Below are positions 16,352 to 28,672 of a DNA stretch of 64,000 nt, in pieces. The position numbers were made by a program, and so were the translations under genes. The notes below the pieces were generated by a model. The model was not told the DNA's origin. It made no database searches and saw nothing but the letters and a program-made list of their open reading frames with translations. The stretch spans positions 186,001-250,000 of the forward strand of contig NZ_WWCS01000004.1 of assembly GCF_009857535.1 (NCBI RefSeq), given 5' to 3'. Positions within the stretch are counted from its first letter, which is position 1, and every line of letters starts with the position of its first letter. This DNA comes from Duganella margarita. Its GTDB lineage: Bacteria; Pseudomonadota; Gammaproteobacteria; Burkholderiales; Burkholderiaceae_D.

Positions 16352-17032
16352 TCAGCTCGCGGGAGCGGTGTCGTACTTGGCCAGGCGCTGCTGCACGGCC
16401 GGGGCCAGCTGGTCGAGCGCGCTGATGGCGATGCCCATGTCCTGCAGTTTGCCGTCGTTGATGCCGTAGACCCAGCCATGCACCGTCAGGTCTTGGCCGC
16501 GGTCCCAGGCGTCCTGCACGATGGTGGTGGCGCAGACGTTGGAGACCTGCTCCACCACATTCAGCTCCACCAGGCGCTCCGAGCGCTTTTGCTCGTTGAC
16601 CACGGTGCCCATATAGCGCTCATGCTTCTGGTGCACGTCGTGCACGTGGCGCAGCCAGTTGTCGACCAGGCCGACGCGGGTGCCCATCATGGCCGCATGC
16701 ACGCCCTTGCAGCCGTAGTGGCCGACGATGATCACGTGCTTGACCTTCAGCACGTCAATCGCGAACTGCAGCACCGACAGCGCGTTCAGGTCCGAATGCA
16801 CCACCACGTTGGCGATATTGCGGTGCACGAAGACGTCGCCCGGCAACAGGCCCAGCAGTTCGTTCGCCGGTACGCGGCTGTCGGAACAACCGATCCACAG
16901 GTATTCCGGGGCGGCCTGGTTGGCCAGCCGGCTGAAGAATTCGGGGTCGCGCGCGACTTCCGATTCCGCCCAGCGACGGTTGTTCTCAAGCAGGCCGCGC
17001 AAAGGGGACGTACTGTTTTTCAGACTTTCCAT
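16352..17032 (-). CDS. can: Beta-class carbonic anhydrase
   Basis: 226 residues. Cytoplasmic zinc enzyme interconverting CO2 and bicarbonate. The zinc ligands and catalytic pair are visible: C49-S-D51-S-R53 in IGCSDSRVP, and H105 and C108 in VGHYGCKGV. Its length is normal for the Can type. It is preceded by a palindrome (17055-17091) that may terminate dnaJ transcription, so it probably has its own promoter in the roughly 100-base gap. Confidence 0.96.
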   Translation of the reverse strand: MESLKNSTSPLRGLLENNRRWAESEVARDPEFFSRLANQAAPEYLWIGCSDSRVPANELLGLLPGDVFVHRNIANVVVHSDLNALSVLQFAIDVLKVKHVIIVGHYGCKGVHAAMMGTRVGLVDNWLRHVHDVHQKHERYMGTVVNEQKRSERLVELNVVEQVSNVCATTIVQDAWDRGQDLTVHGWVYGINDGKLQDMGIAISALDQLAPAVQQRLAKYDTAPAS

Positions 17033-17054
17033 GATTTCCTCTCGTACATAAGAA

Positions 17055-17091
17055 GACCGCCGGTCTGCCCAAAATGGGCAGCGCGGCGGTC
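17055..17091 (-). terminator. Hairpin after dnaJ, possible terminator
   Basis: GACCGCCG pairs with CGGCGGTC and, inside it, CTGCCC pairs with GGGCAG around AAAAT. On the minus strand only TCTTCTTAT follows, so the U-tract is weak. It sits between the dnaJ stop and the carbonic anhydrase start. Confidence 0.5.
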
Positions 17092-17134
17092 CGATATTAC
17101 CAAGCCGGTGTGACCGTCAAGTTACTCAACTGCA

Positions 17135-18262
<1,128 letters not shown>

Positions 18263-18302
18263 AGTGTCGGAATCCTGCTTATATTCTGTACTGATTTATG
18301 CG

Positions 18303-18339
18303 AAAAAGCCGAGCCGGCGGCATGACCACGCGGCTCGGC
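18303..18339 (-). terminator. Intrinsic terminator between dnaK and dnaJ
   Basis: On the minus strand GCCGAGCCG pairs perfectly with CGGCTCGGC over nine pairs around a 14-base loop, and TTTTTCG follows. It lies 41 bases before the dnaJ start, so it should reduce read-through from dnaK. Confidence 0.75.
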
Positions 18340-18341
18340 GG

Positions 18342-18422
18342 CGTCGTTCCCGCGCCTGCGGGAACCCATGCTGAGTAGCGATCACCAGCTCAGCATGGAT
18401 CCCCGCCTGCGCGGGGATGACG
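18342..18422. repeat. REP-like dispersed palindrome, copy 2
   Basis: Two hairpin units, CGTCGTTCCCGCGCCTGCGG on the left and ending GCGGGGATGACG on the right, with the ACCCATG/CATGGAT inner edges shared with the other copies. It lies directly after the dnaK stop. Confidence 0.78.
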
Positions 18423-18425
18423 GCA

Positions 18426-20369
<1,944 letters not shown>

Positions 20370-20445
20370 GATTTTATTCCTTATTTGCTAGAGTTCAGAT
20401 GGTTCTTATATGTGGAAAAGCTCTATGGTTTCAAGAGCTTGCAAA

Positions 20446-20997
20446 TTATTTCGCTTGCGCGGCAGTGACAATGGCCGGACGCAGCAGGCGGTCGGCGATC
20501 ATATAACCCTTTTGCAACACGGTCACCACGGTATTGGCTTCCTGGTCGGCAGGCACCACGGCCACGGCCTGGTGCTTGTTCGGGTCCAGCTTGTCGCCCT
20601 GCGCCGGTTCGATGGCGATCAGGCGGTTGCGTTCGAAGGCGGCCGACAGTTGCTTCAGCGTCATTTCCACGCCTTCCTTCAACGATTCCAGCGTCGGCGC
20701 TTCGACTTTCAGTGCCATTTCCAGGCTGTCCTTGACCGGCACCAGTGCTTCGGCAAAACTTTCGACGGCAAATTTATGCGCCTTGGACACGTCTTCCTGC
20801 GCGCGGCGGCGGATGTTTTCGCCGTCGGCTTTGGCGCGCATGAAGGCGTCATGCATTTCGGCCAGCTTGGCTTCGGTCTCGGCCAGCTGCTGTTCCAGCG
20901 ATGGCAGACCGCCTTCCGGGGTCGATGGCGGGGCCGACGCAGCGGCTGCTGCCGCCTCTGGATTAGGGGGTACGGCTTGGTTTTCCTGATCTTGCAT
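20446..20997 (-). CDS. grpE: Nucleotide exchange factor GrpE
   Basis: 183 residues. Releases ADP from DnaK. An Ala/Pro-rich N-terminal tail leads into a long coiled coil ([20 protein letters not shown]) and the beta domain containing NPNKH-type sequence ([15 protein letters not shown]) and the late motif [17 protein letters not shown], which is diagnostic for GrpE. It is the first gene of the heat-shock block, directly downstream of a consensus sigma-32 promoter. Confidence 0.97.
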   Translation of the reverse strand: MQDQENQAVPPNPEAAAAAASAPPSTPEGGLPSLEQQLAETEAKLAEMHDAFMRAKADGENIRRRAQEDVSKAHKFAVESFAEALVPVKDSLEMALKVEAPTLESLKEGVEMTLKQLSAAFERNRLIAIEPAQGDKLDPNKHQAVAVVPADQEANTVVTVLQKGYMIADRLLRPAIVTAAQAK

Positions 20998-21054
20998 CTA
21001 GAGACTCCTACGATCGTATTTGTTTGATATGACTTGTATTACCGCTGTGGCATC

Positions 21055-21082
21055 AAATGGGGCGATAACCTACGATTTCAAG
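21055..21082 (-). promoter_or_regulatory. Sigma-32 heat-shock promoter of grpE-dnaK
   Basis: The minus strand reads CTTGAA, 14 bases, then CCCCATTT, a textbook sigma-32 promoter. It ends 58 bases upstream of the grpE start. No CIRCE inverted repeat (TTAGCACTC-N9-GAGTGCTAA) was seen in this gap. Confidence 0.88.
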
Positions 21083-21210
21083 GGTTATTTGAACCTGCCA
21101 TTTCGACAACGTTAAGTTTGCATCAGGCGGCTATTTTAACAGGCTGGCACTCGTCACCCGCAAGTGCTGATTATCGGGTGACGGTGGGAAGGCGGGGGGA
21201 ATGTTGCTTT

Positions 21211-22320
21211 TCAGTCGGCGGCGCCGCGCTGCAGGGCGGCGCTGCGGGCCACTTCTGCATCTTTTTTCAGCAGTTCGCGTTCGGCCGGCGCCAGCTTGGT
21301 CGGCCAGCCGATGATGTGCTGCTCGGCGACTTCGGTCAGCGCGGCGATCCAGGAAGGCGCGTCGTTCAGGCATGGGATGTAGTGGAACTCTTTGCCGCCA
21401 TTGGACTCGAAGTCGTGCCGCACTTCCATCGAGATTTCCTCCAGCGTTTCCAGGCAGTCGCTGATGAAGCCGGGGCAGATCACGTCCAGCCGCTTGACGC
21501 CGTCGCGCGCCAGCTGCGCCACGGTCGGCGCGGTGTATGGCTGCAGCCACTCGGCCTTGCCGAAGCGCGACTGGAAGGTGACCACGTACTGGTCCGGCGT
21601 CAGCCGGAGGGCAGCGGCCAGCAGCCGCGCCGTCTTCAGGCACTCGCAGTGGTAGGGATCGCCCAGCATCAGCGTGCGCTTGGGCACGCCGTGGAAGCTC
21701 ATCACCAGCTTGTCCGGCCGGCCGTGTTGGTCCCAGTGGTTCAGCACCGACTGCTGCAGGGCACGGATATAGCCTTCGTGGTCGTGGTAGTTGCGGATGA
21801 AGCGCAGTTCCGGAATATTGCGCACGCTGCCGTAGTGCTGGAACACGGCGTCGTAGATCGAACCGGTGGTGGTGCCGGAGTATTGCGGATAGGCCGGCAG
21901 CACCAGGATACGATCGGCGCCGTCGGCCTTCAGCTTGGTCAGCACTTCGGGCAACGACGGCGAACCGTAGCGCATGGCCATGGCCACGGTCAGGTCTTCG
22001 TGGCCGCGCTCGCCGAGGGCGGCGCGCAGGCCGAGCGCCTGGGCGGCGGTGTTGGTGCGCAACGGCGAGCCTTCGCGGGTCCAGATGGTGGCGTACTTCC
22101 TGGCCGACTGGCCGGAGCGGAACGGCAGGATGATCAGGTTGAGGATAAACCACCAGACCGCCCTGGGAATCTCGACCACGCGCGGGTCGGACAGGAATTC
22201 TTTCAGGTAGCGGCGCACGGCGGAGCGGGTCGGCTCATCCGGCGTGCCCAGGTTGACCAGGACAATGGCGCTGCGGCCGGTGGTGCCATGCTTGTGGGGA
22301 GGTTCTGTTTGGAAGGTCAT
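21211..22320 (-). CDS. hemH: Ferrochelatase
   Basis: 369 residues from ATG 22320. Inserts ferrous iron into protoporphyrin IX, the last step of haem synthesis. Family features are AIVLVNLGTPDEPT near the start, the metal-binding His in VMSFHGVPKRT near residue 205, the following GDPYHCEC motif, and a late PGFISDCLETLEE. The frame is open further upstream to 22431, but residues there are not protein-like and MTFQTEPP gives the usual length. Neighbouring grpE is a common betaproteobacterial arrangement. Confidence 0.95.
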   Translation of the reverse strand: MTFQTEPPHKHGTTGRSAIVLVNLGTPDEPTRSAVRRYLKEFLSDPRVVEIPRAVWWFILNLIILPFRSGQSARKYATIWTREGSPLRTNTAAQALGLRAALGERGHEDLTVAMAMRYGSPSLPEVLTKLKADGADRILVLPAYPQYSGTTTGSIYDAVFQHYGSVRNIPELRFIRNYHDHEGYIRALQQSVLNHWDQHGRPDKLVMSFHGVPKRTLMLGDPYHCECLKTARLLAAALRLTPDQYVVTFQSRFGKAEWLQPYTAPTVAQLARDGVKRLDVICPGFISDCLETLEEISMEVRHDFESNGGKEFHYIPCLNDAPSWIAALTEVAEQHIIGWPTKLAPAERELLKKDAEVARSAALQRGAAD

Positions 22321-22352
22321 GAATGGCTTAGGTTGTACCGTAAGCCCGTATC

Positions 22353-22604
22353 TTAATGTATAAGCCTGATCGTCGCGACCGCAATGCCACCCATCGCGGT
22401 GGTCATCCCAAAAGCGGTGAAAATAAACCACTTCACCATTCTGACTTCAAGCTTGTAAATATCCGTACGAAGATGGGCAATGTCCTCTTTGTTGGCCACA
22501 CGCGCATCCATCTCCTTTAACTGCACTTCCATTCGCACCAACCGCTCCCTCGTCTCATCGGAGGAAGCTCCCAGCTTATCAATCCGTTGCTCGGTATCCA
22601 TCAT
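22353..22604 (-). CDS. Small coiled-coil protein with C-terminal membrane helix
   Basis: 83 residues (MMDTEQRIDKLGASSDETRE at the start). The charged N-terminal two thirds should form a helix or coiled coil (RLVRMEVQLKEMDARVANKE), and the last 25 residues are hydrophobic (WFIFTAFGMTTAMGGIAVAT), consistent with a tail anchor. A strong AGGAGG site lies just before two consecutive ATGs (22604 and 22601), which decides the start. It resembles small DUF1640-type or phage-like helical proteins; no function is assigned. It lies between recN and hemH on the same strand. Confidence 0.75.
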   Translation of the reverse strand: MMDTEQRIDKLGASSDETRERLVRMEVQLKEMDARVANKEDIAHLRTDIYKLEVRMVKWFIFTAFGMTTAMGGIAVATIRLIH

Positions 22605-22669
22605 CGCCTCCTGTTGTAAAGGGCAATGATCAATCTTAGCGCGTTTAGCCGGCGCTGGACTGAGCCATA

Positions 22670-24322
22670 TCAAGAGGCCAGCAGCTCGCGGGCGTGCTTG
22701 CGGGTGGTGGCGGTGATTTCCAGCCCGCCCAGCATGCGGGCGATTTCCTCCACCCGCGATTTGGCATCCAGCACGTCGATGCGTGAGGCGGTCTTGCCGT
22801 TGTCCAGCGTGCCCTTGGCCACCTGGAAGTGCTGGCCGGCCTGGCTGGCCACCTGCGGCAAGTGCGTCACGCACAGCACCTGGCGCTCCTGCCCCAGGCG
22901 CCGCAGCAAGCGCCCCACCACTTCCGCCACGCCGCCGCCGATGCCGCTGTCCACCTCATCGAAGATCAGGGTCGGCACCGTGGTCGCATTGGAAGTAATC
23001 ACCGAAATGGCCAGCGAAATGCGCGCCAGTTCGCCGCCCGACGCCACCTTGGCCAGCGAACGCGCCGCCACGCCGGCATGGCCGGCCACCAGGAATTCCA
23101 CCTGCTCGAGCCCATACACCGCCGGCTCGGCCGCATGCAGGGCCACCTCGAAACGGCCGCCCGTCATATTCAATTCCTGCATCGCCCGCGTGACCGCCTC
23201 GCCCAGCGTCGCTGCGGCTTTGGCGCGCGTGGCCGACAGCTTGTGCGCCTCGGCCATGTAAGCCGCCTTCAGCTTTTCCTCCTGCTTGCGCAGGCCTTCC
23301 AGATCGCTGGCGTCGGCCAGCTGCAGCAGCCGCGCGGCCAGCTTGGTATGCTCCTCCGGCAGTTGCTCTTCCGGCACGCGGAACTTGCGGGCCGCCGAAT
23401 GGATCGCATCCATGCGCGCCTCCACCGAGCGCAGGCGCGACGGGTCCAGATCCACCCGGTCCAGGTAATCGTTGAGCGCATACACCGCTTCCTGCAACTG
23501 GATGCGCGCCGGCTCGATCAGGTCGACGATCGGCTGCAGGCCGCTGTCGATATCGGCCAGCTTGCCCAGCTTCTGGTTCAGCGACGACAGCTGCGACAGG
23601 ATCGGATGCTCCTCGGCTTCCGAAATCACTTCCAGCGCCTCCTGCGCGCCTTCCAGCAAACTGGCCGCGTGCGACAAACGGCTCTGCTCATTGCTGACCT
23701 CCAGCCACTCGCCCGGCTTGACCGCCAGCTTTTCCAGCTCGTTGACCTGCCACTCCAGCCGCTCGCGCTCATACAGCACATTGGCGGCATTGGTCTCGAA
23801 CTCCTCCAGCTGCCTGGCCAGCGCGCGCCAGGCCCGATACGCCGCCGCCACCGCGCGCGCTTCGCCCTCGGCGCCGGCCTGGCCGTCCAGCAGCACGCGC
23901 TGCGCCTCGGTCTTCATCAGCGACTGGTGGGCGTGCTGGCCGTGGATATCGACCAGCATGTCGCCCAGCTCGCGCAACTGCGCCGCCGTCGCCGCGATGC
24001 CGTTGATATAGGCCTTGCTGCGGCCGGCGTTGTCGATTACGCGGCGCAGCAGCGCGCCACCCTCCTCCACCGCGAATTCATTGGCCGCCAGCCAGTCGCG
24101 CGCCTGCGCGCTGACGGCGAAATCGGCCGTGATGTCGGCCTTGGCCGCGCCTTCGCGCACCACGCTGGCGTCGCCGCGGCCGCCCAGCGCCAGCGTCAAC
24201 GCATCGATCAGGATCGATTTGCCGGCCCCGGTCTCGCCGGTGAACACCGTAAAGCCGGCGGAGAATTCCAGTTCGATCGACTCAACGATCACGAAATCAC
24301 GGATGGACAGGGTACGCAGCAT
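22670..24322 (-). CDS. recN: DNA repair protein RecN
   Basis: 550 residues. SMC-like ATPase acting in double-strand break repair. The N-terminus MLRTLSIRDFVIVESIELEF and Walker A GETGAGKSIL (near residues 31-40) are diagnostic. A long coiled-coil centre follows, then the C-terminal signature ASGGELARISLAI and Walker B PTLIFDEVDSGIGG. The start at 24322 places MLRTL at residue 1. An open stretch upstream to 24454 overlaps the nadK end and is rejected. It lies 28 bases downstream of nadK. Confidence 0.96.
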   Translation of the reverse strand: MLRTLSIRDFVIVESIELEFSAGFTVFTGETGAGKSILIDALTLALGGRGDASVVREGAAKADITADFAVSAQARDWLAANEFAVEEGGALLRRVIDNAGRSKAYINGIAATAAQLRELGDMLVDIHGQHAHQSLMKTEAQRVLLDGQAGAEGEARAVAAAYRAWRALARQLEEFETNAANVLYERERLEWQVNELEKLAVKPGEWLEVSNEQSRLSHAASLLEGAQEALEVISEAEEHPILSQLSSLNQKLGKLADIDSGLQPIVDLIEPARIQLQEAVYALNDYLDRVDLDPSRLRSVEARMDAIHSAARKFRVPEEQLPEEHTKLAARLLQLADASDLEGLRKQEEKLKAAYMAEAHKLSATRAKAAATLGEAVTRAMQELNMTGGRFEVALHAAEPAVYGLEQVEFLVAGHAGVAARSLAKVASGGELARISLAISVITSNATTVPTLIFDEVDSGIGGGVAEVVGRLLRRLGQERQVLCVTHLPQVASQAGQHFQVAKGTLDNGKTASRIDVLDAKSRVEEIARMLGGLEITATTRKHARELLAS

Positions 24323-24350
24323 GGAGACCGTTAGTGTGGCGTTAGTGTGG

Positions 24351-25259
24351 TTAAGCGAGTTTGCCCTCACCGGACGGATACTCATTCCAGTGCAGCTTTT
24401 CGCGCAAGGTGTTGAAGTAGCTCCAGCCTTCCGGATGCAGGAAGGTGATCGCATGCGGCGAGCGCCGGATCACGATCTGGTCCTGCGCTTGCAGGCTGGC
24501 GAAGGTTTGCATGTCGAAGTTGACGCTGATGTCGCGTCCGCGCACGATTTCCACCACGATCTGGCTCGACTCCGGCAGCACGATCGGCCGGTTGGACAGC
24601 GCATGCGGCGCGATCGGCACCAGCACGATGCCGCCCAGCGACGGATGCAGCAGCGGCCCGCCGGCCGACAGGGCGTAGGCGGTGGAGCCGGTCGGGGTGG
24701 AGATGATCAGGCCATCGGAGCGCTGGTTGTACATGAACTGGCCGTCGACATCGACGCGCAGTTCGGCCATGCCGGCGCCGGTGCCGCGCATCACCACCAC
24801 GTCGTTGACCGCCATGCCGACATGGATCGACTCGCCGGCGCGCAGCACATGGCCTTCCAGCAGCGTACGGCGCTCGGCCTGGTAGCTGCCGCTGAGGATG
24901 CGCGCCAGTACGTCCAGCATGCCGTCGAGGGGAATATCGGTCATGAAGCCGAGCCGGCCCTGGTTGATGCCGATCAGCGGCACATTGAACGGCGCCAGCT
25001 GGCGCGCGATGCCCAGCATGGTGCCGTCGCCGCCCATGACGATGGCGGCGTCGCAGCCGGCGCCGATGCCGGCCGCGTCCATCACCGGCACATCGTTAAA
25101 TTGCGGCCCGAGGTGGGCGGCGGTCTGTTCTTCAAACACCACCTGGTAGCCGCCCCGGCGCAGGAAATCGACCACGCTGGACACCGACTCGGCGATGCCG
25201 TCGGTATTCGGGCGCACGGCCAGTGCGATAGTGTGAAAAACGGCGTGCGTGGCGGTCAT
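24351..25259 (-). CDS. nadK: NAD kinase
   Basis: 302 residues. Phosphorylates NAD to NADP. The catalytic GGDG motif ([14 protein letters not shown] near residues 75-88) and the NE/D-type segment [20 protein letters not shown] are followed by the nucleotide-binding [16 protein letters not shown]. Length and motif order are canonical. In many relatives hrcA lies near nadK; here the next upstream gene is a DUF3667 protein instead. Confidence 0.97.
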   Translation of the reverse strand: MTATHAVFHTIALAVRPNTDGIAESVSSVVDFLRRGGYQVVFEEQTAAHLGPQFNDVPVMDAAGIGAGCDAAIVMGGDGTMLGIARQLAPFNVPLIGINQGRLGFMTDIPLDGMLDVLARILSGSYQAERRTLLEGHVLRAGESIHVGMAVNDVVVMRGTGAGMAELRVDVDGQFMYNQRSDGLIISTPTGSTAYALSAGGPLLHPSLGGIVLVPIAPHALSNRPIVLPESSQIVVEIVRGRDISVNFDMQTFASLQAQDQIVIRRSPHAITFLHPEGWSYFNTLREKLHWNEYPSGEGKLA

Positions 25260-25392
25260 AAAAATCTCGGCTTTAGGCTAGGGCAGGAACACGCAGGAGG
25301 GTAACCCATATCGCCTGCTTCGGCTATCACCGCTAGCGTCGCCACTGTACATTTAAACAGTATTTAATGCAAGCATCACCCTTAGTGGGCCC

Positions 25393-26499
25393 TTAGTGGG
25401 CCGTCAACGCGCCCAGCGCCCCGGCCGCGCCGAGTGCCAGGCCCACCGCAATCGAGTAGAAAAACATCAGCACCGACCAGCGCAGCAGCGTGCCGGCGCG
25501 GCTGCTGTGATACACGCGCCGCATCGCCCACGGCAAATAGCCCAGCAGCCAGCACCACAGCGCAAAGTCGACCACGCCGACCCTGATCACCAGCATCAGG
25601 CTGAAGATCAGGAAGGCAAAGGCGTTGGTGTGCAGGGCGAACAGCACGTGTTCGCCAAAGCGGCGGCCGGAACCCATGTAGAGGATTTTCAGGAACAGCG
25701 CAAACACCGGCATCAGGCAGAAGATCGCGTACGGAGCGTAGTGGTAGAAGCCGGCCTGCAACGCAGCCTTCTGCTGCTCGCGCGACATCCCCTGCAGTCC
25801 TTGCCACTTGTGGCGCAGCGTCTGCCAGCCCTTCTCGTCCAGCCATTGGTCGACCTCGTCGTTGGCCTTCGACTGCGCCGAGGAGGCATGGTCGCCCGGT
25901 TCGCTGACGCTGGCCGGGGTGGCCGGCGCCGGTTTGGCGGCTTCCTTAGCCGCCTCTCTGGCCGCAATGCGCGCCGCGATCCCGGCAGCCTTGTCACGCG
26001 CGCGGGACTCGGCGCCCTGGTCCTTCTCCATCGCGGCAATGGCGGCCTCGGCGGCTGCGGCGCCTTCGGCTTCGGCCGGATCGTGCGGCGTCAGCGCGCC
26101 CAGCTTGCCCACCTGTTTGACCGTCTGCTCGACCATGGCGGTTTGCGCGGTGGTCGCCTCGTCATGCTCGTCCTCGCCGTTGTCGAGGCCATGGCCGCCG
26201 AACTTCAGCAGCGCGAAGAACAGCAGGCTGAACGACAGATACAGGCGCAGCGGCTGCACAAAGCGCACCCGGCGGCCGCGGATGTATTCATTGGTGAGCA
26301 TGCCGGGCCGGAACAGCAGCCGCACCAGCGATCCCCACAGCTTGCCTTCCAGCGCGACGTAGTGACCGACGAATTCATGCAGGAACTCGCGCGTGCTGGC
26401 GTGGTGCAGCACTGCTTCCTGGCCGCAGTTGGAACAGTAATGGCCGCTCAGCGGGGTGTCGCAGTTGGCGCAGTTTTCCGGCGTGACAGCAGTACTCAT
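25393..26499 (-). CDS. DUF3667 membrane protein with N-terminal zinc ribbon
   Basis: 368 residues. A zinc ribbon (CANCDTPLSGHYCSNCGQ, residues 11-28) precedes the family segment with HEFVGHYVALEGKLWGSLV and RLLFRPGMLTNEYIRGRR, then a first membrane helix. A central soluble insert of about 130 residues rich in Ala, Glu and Lys (AAREAAKEAAKPAPATP) separates it from three to four C-terminal membrane helices. This matches the DUF3667 family, whose biochemical role is unknown. It stands alone, 133 bases upstream of nadK on the same strand. Confidence 0.85.
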   Translation of the reverse strand: MSTAVTPENCANCDTPLSGHYCSNCGQEAVLHHASTREFLHEFVGHYVALEGKLWGSLVRLLFRPGMLTNEYIRGRRVRFVQPLRLYLSFSLLFFALLKFGGHGLDNGEDEHDEATTAQTAMVEQTVKQVGKLGALTPHDPAEAEGAAAAEAAIAAMEKDQGAESRARDKAAGIAARIAAREAAKEAAKPAPATPASVSEPGDHASSAQSKANDEVDQWLDEKGWQTLRHKWQGLQGMSREQQKAALQAGFYHYAPYAIFCLMPVFALFLKILYMGSGRRFGEHVLFALHTNAFAFLIFSLMLVIRVGVVDFALWCWLLGYLPWAMRRVYHSSRAGTLLRWSVLMFFYSIAVGLALGAAGALGALTAH

Positions 26500-26629
26500 C
26501 CAGGTATCCGATCAAGAAATATGGTCTAAATGATAAACGACTTCCAGCTTTAGTTGTCGAAATTCAAGGTGGCGACTGATGCAAAACCAACTCGTTAAGA
26601 TGACTTACAACAATGTCACGGAGGCCGCC

Positions 26630-26869
26630 ATGAAAGATCAACACGTCAATACCGACGCCAAAACACAAAACGACGGCGTCAAGCGCATGCCGCACGAGCG
26701 CGATGAATCACCGGACGGCCAAGGCAACAAGCAGCACACCATTATTGAGCAGGCCGCCAAGGACATCGACAGCGGCATGGTCGACACCGACCTGCACAAC
26801 CAGCCAGGCGTGCAAAAACCGCGCCCGGACGCCAAAGCCCAGCCGCAAGCCAATACCAAACAAGATTAA
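26630..26869 (+). CDS. Small hydrophilic protein of unknown function
   Basis: 79 residues (MKDQHVNTDAKTQNDGVKRM at the start), almost entirely polar and probably disordered, rich in Asp, Gln, Lys and Pro, with a conserved-looking core of QGNKQHTIIEQAAKDIDSG. The ATG at 26630 has GGAGG 5-9 bases upstream, which favours it over the ATG at 26579. The composition recalls small stress-associated proteins of Burkholderiales. It is 16 bases upstream of the secreted dehydrogenase gene and may share its transcript. Confidence 0.7.
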   Translation: MKDQHVNTDAKTQNDGVKRMPHERDESPDGQGNKQHTIIEQAAKDIDSGMVDTDLHNQPGVQKPRPDAKAQPQANTKQD

Positions 26870-26885
26870 CCAGGAGTTGCCACCC

Positions 26886-28226
26886 ATGCGTCCGTCCTTC
26901 ACCGCCCTACCTTTGTTGGTGCCACTCCTGGCGCTTGCACCATTGTGGGCCGCCGCCCAGAGTTACCAGGTCGGCTTCGGCCCCAATCCGCAGTTGCCGG
27001 AACCGGCCCGCAAGCTGGTCCCCACCGTCAACATCGCCACCGCGTCGTCGTGGGCGGCACAGGAACAGCCGACCGCGCCGGCCGGCTTCAGCGTGACCGC
27101 CTATGCGCGCGGGCTGGAGCATCCGCGCTGGGTCTACGTGCTGCCGAACGGCGACGTGCTGGTGGCCGAGACCAACGCGCCGCCCAAGCCGGACGACGCC
27201 AAGGGCGTCAAGGGCATGGTGATGAAGCAGGTGCAGAAGAAAGCCGGCGCGGTCACCGAATCGGCCAACCGCATCACGCTGCTGCGCGGGCTGGACGCCA
27301 AGGGCGTGGCGCAAACCCGCACCGTATTTATTAAAGGACTGAACTCGCCATTCGGCATGGCGCTGGTGGGCAAGGATCTGTACGTAGCCGACACCGACGC
27401 CGTGCTGCGCTTCCCCTACCAGGACGGCGCCACCAGCATCACCACCGCCGGCACCAAGGTGATGGACCTGCCGGCCGGCACCATCAACCACCACTGGACC
27501 AAGAACCTGATCGCCAGCCCGGACGGCAAATTCCTGTACGTCACGGTCGGCTCCAACAGCAACGTGGCCGAAAACGGCATCGATGCGGAAACCGGCCGCG
27601 CCGCCATCTGGCAGCTGGAGATCGCCACCAGCAAATCGAAGCTGTTCGCCACCGGCCTGCGCAACGCCAACGGCATGGGCTGGGAACCGCAGACCAAGAC
27701 CCTGTGGACCACGGTCAATGAGCGCGACGAACTGGGCAACGACCTCGTGCCCGACTACATGACCTCGGTGAAAGAAGGCGGCTTCTACGGCTGGCCGTAC
27801 AGCTACTTCGGCCAGCATGTGGACACGCGGGTATCGCCGCAAAAGCCGGAACTGGTGGCCAAGGCCATCGTGCCGGACTACGCGCTGGGCGGCCACACCG
27901 CCTCGCTGGGGCTGACGTTCTATGAAGGCACGGCCTTCCCGCCTGCGTATCGCGGCGGCGTCTTCATCGGCCAGCACGGTTCGTGGAACCGCAAGCCGCT
28001 GAGCGGCTACAAGGTGGTGTACATCCCATTCAGCAACGGCAAGCCGTCCGGCCCGCCGCAGGATTTCCTGACCGGCTTCCTCGACAAGGATGAGAAGGCG
28101 CGCGGCCGGCCGGTCGGCGTGGCGGTCGACAGGCAAGGCGCGCTGCTGGTGGCAGATGACGTCGGCAACGTGATCTGGCGCGTGGCGCCGGGTGCGGCCC
28201 CGACAGCGCAAACCGCCAGCCGCTGA
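26886..28226 (+). CDS. Secreted sorbosone-dehydrogenase-like PQQ sugar dehydrogenase
   Basis: 446 residues. Signal peptide [20 protein letters not shown] to about WAAAQ, then a six-bladed propeller of the L-sorbosone/soluble glucose dehydrogenase type. Typical segments are [58 protein letters not shown], and the late [19 protein letters not shown]. Its substrate is unknown and PQQ use is by family. It starts 16 bases after the small gene, with AGGAG upstream of ATG 26886. A perfect 11-pair hairpin lies directly at its stop codon. Confidence 0.85.
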   Translation: MRPSFTALPLLVPLLALAPLWAAAQSYQVGFGPNPQLPEPARKLVPTVNIATASSWAAQEQPTAPAGFSVTAYARGLEHPRWVYVLPNGDVLVAETNAPPKPDDAKGVKGMVMKQVQKKAGAVTESANRITLLRGLDAKGVAQTRTVFIKGLNSPFGMALVGKDLYVADTDAVLRFPYQDGATSITTAGTKVMDLPAGTINHHWTKNLIASPDGKFLYVTVGSNSNVAENGIDAETGRAAIWQLEIATSKSKLFATGLRNANGMGWEPQTKTLWTTVNERDELGNDLVPDYMTSVKEGGFYGWPYSYFGQHVDTRVSPQKPELVAKAIVPDYALGGHTASLGLTFYEGTAFPPAYRGGVFIGQHGSWNRKPLSGYKVVYIPFSNGKPSGPPQDFLTGFLDKDEKARGRPVGVAVDRQGALLVADDVGNVIWRVAPGAAPTAQTASR

Positions 28227-28250
28227 TAAAATCCGTCTTCGGATTTTATC
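28225..28250. other. Perfect 11-bp stem-loop between the dehydrogenase gene and gloA
   Basis: GATAAAATCCG-TCTT-CGGATTTTATC forms a perfect hairpin overlapping the last bases of the dehydrogenase stop codon and ending 14 bases before the gloA start. The 3' arm contains TTTTAT but no separate U-tract follows. It may be a weak terminator, a processing site or a control element for gloA. Confidence 0.55.
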
Positions 28251-28264
28251 TACAAGGATTTACC

Positions 28265-28672
28265 ATGCGCATTTTGCACACCATGCTGCGGGTCGGCGAC
28301 CTGCAGCGTTCCATTGACTTCTACACCAACGTCCTCGGCATGAAGCTGCTGCGCACCAGCGACAACCCGGAATACCAGTACACGCTGGCCTTCCTCGGCT
28401 ACGGCGCCAACCCGGACCACGCCGAGCTGGAACTGACCTACAACTACGGCACCACCAGCTACGATCTGGGCACCGCTTACGGTCATATCGCCATTTCGGC
28501 CGATGACATTTACAGCACCGCCGCCGCAGTCAAAGCCAACGGCGGCAACGTCACCCGCGAGCCGGGCCCGGTCAAGGGCGGCAACACCGTAATCGCCTTC
28601 GTCACCGACCCGGACGGCTACAAAATCGAACTGATCGAACGCAGCTTCGACGGCCAGGGCGCCGGCCTGTAA
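28265..28672 (+). CDS. gloA: Lactoylglutathione lyase (glyoxalase I)
   Basis: 135 residues. Converts the methylglyoxal-glutathione hemithioacetal to lactoylglutathione. [20 protein letters not shown] is the diagnostic start, with the first metal His at residue 5. [22 protein letters not shown] carries the next Glu and His, and [12 protein letters not shown] near the end carries the last Glu. The length is canonical. It abuts the convergent SDR gene (stops at 28672 and 28673). Confidence 0.96.
   Translation: MRILHTMLRVGDLQRSIDFYTNVLGMKLLRTSDNPEYQYTLAFLGYGANPDHAELELTYNYGTTSYDLGTAYGHIAISADDIYSTAAAVKANGGNVTREPGPVKGGNTVIAFVTDPDGYKIELIERSFDGQGAGL

Noticed and set aside
25260..25392. hrcA or a CIRCE operator near nadK
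   Set aside because: The gap contains no TTAGCACTC-type inverted repeat and the neighbouring gene is a DUF3667 protein.
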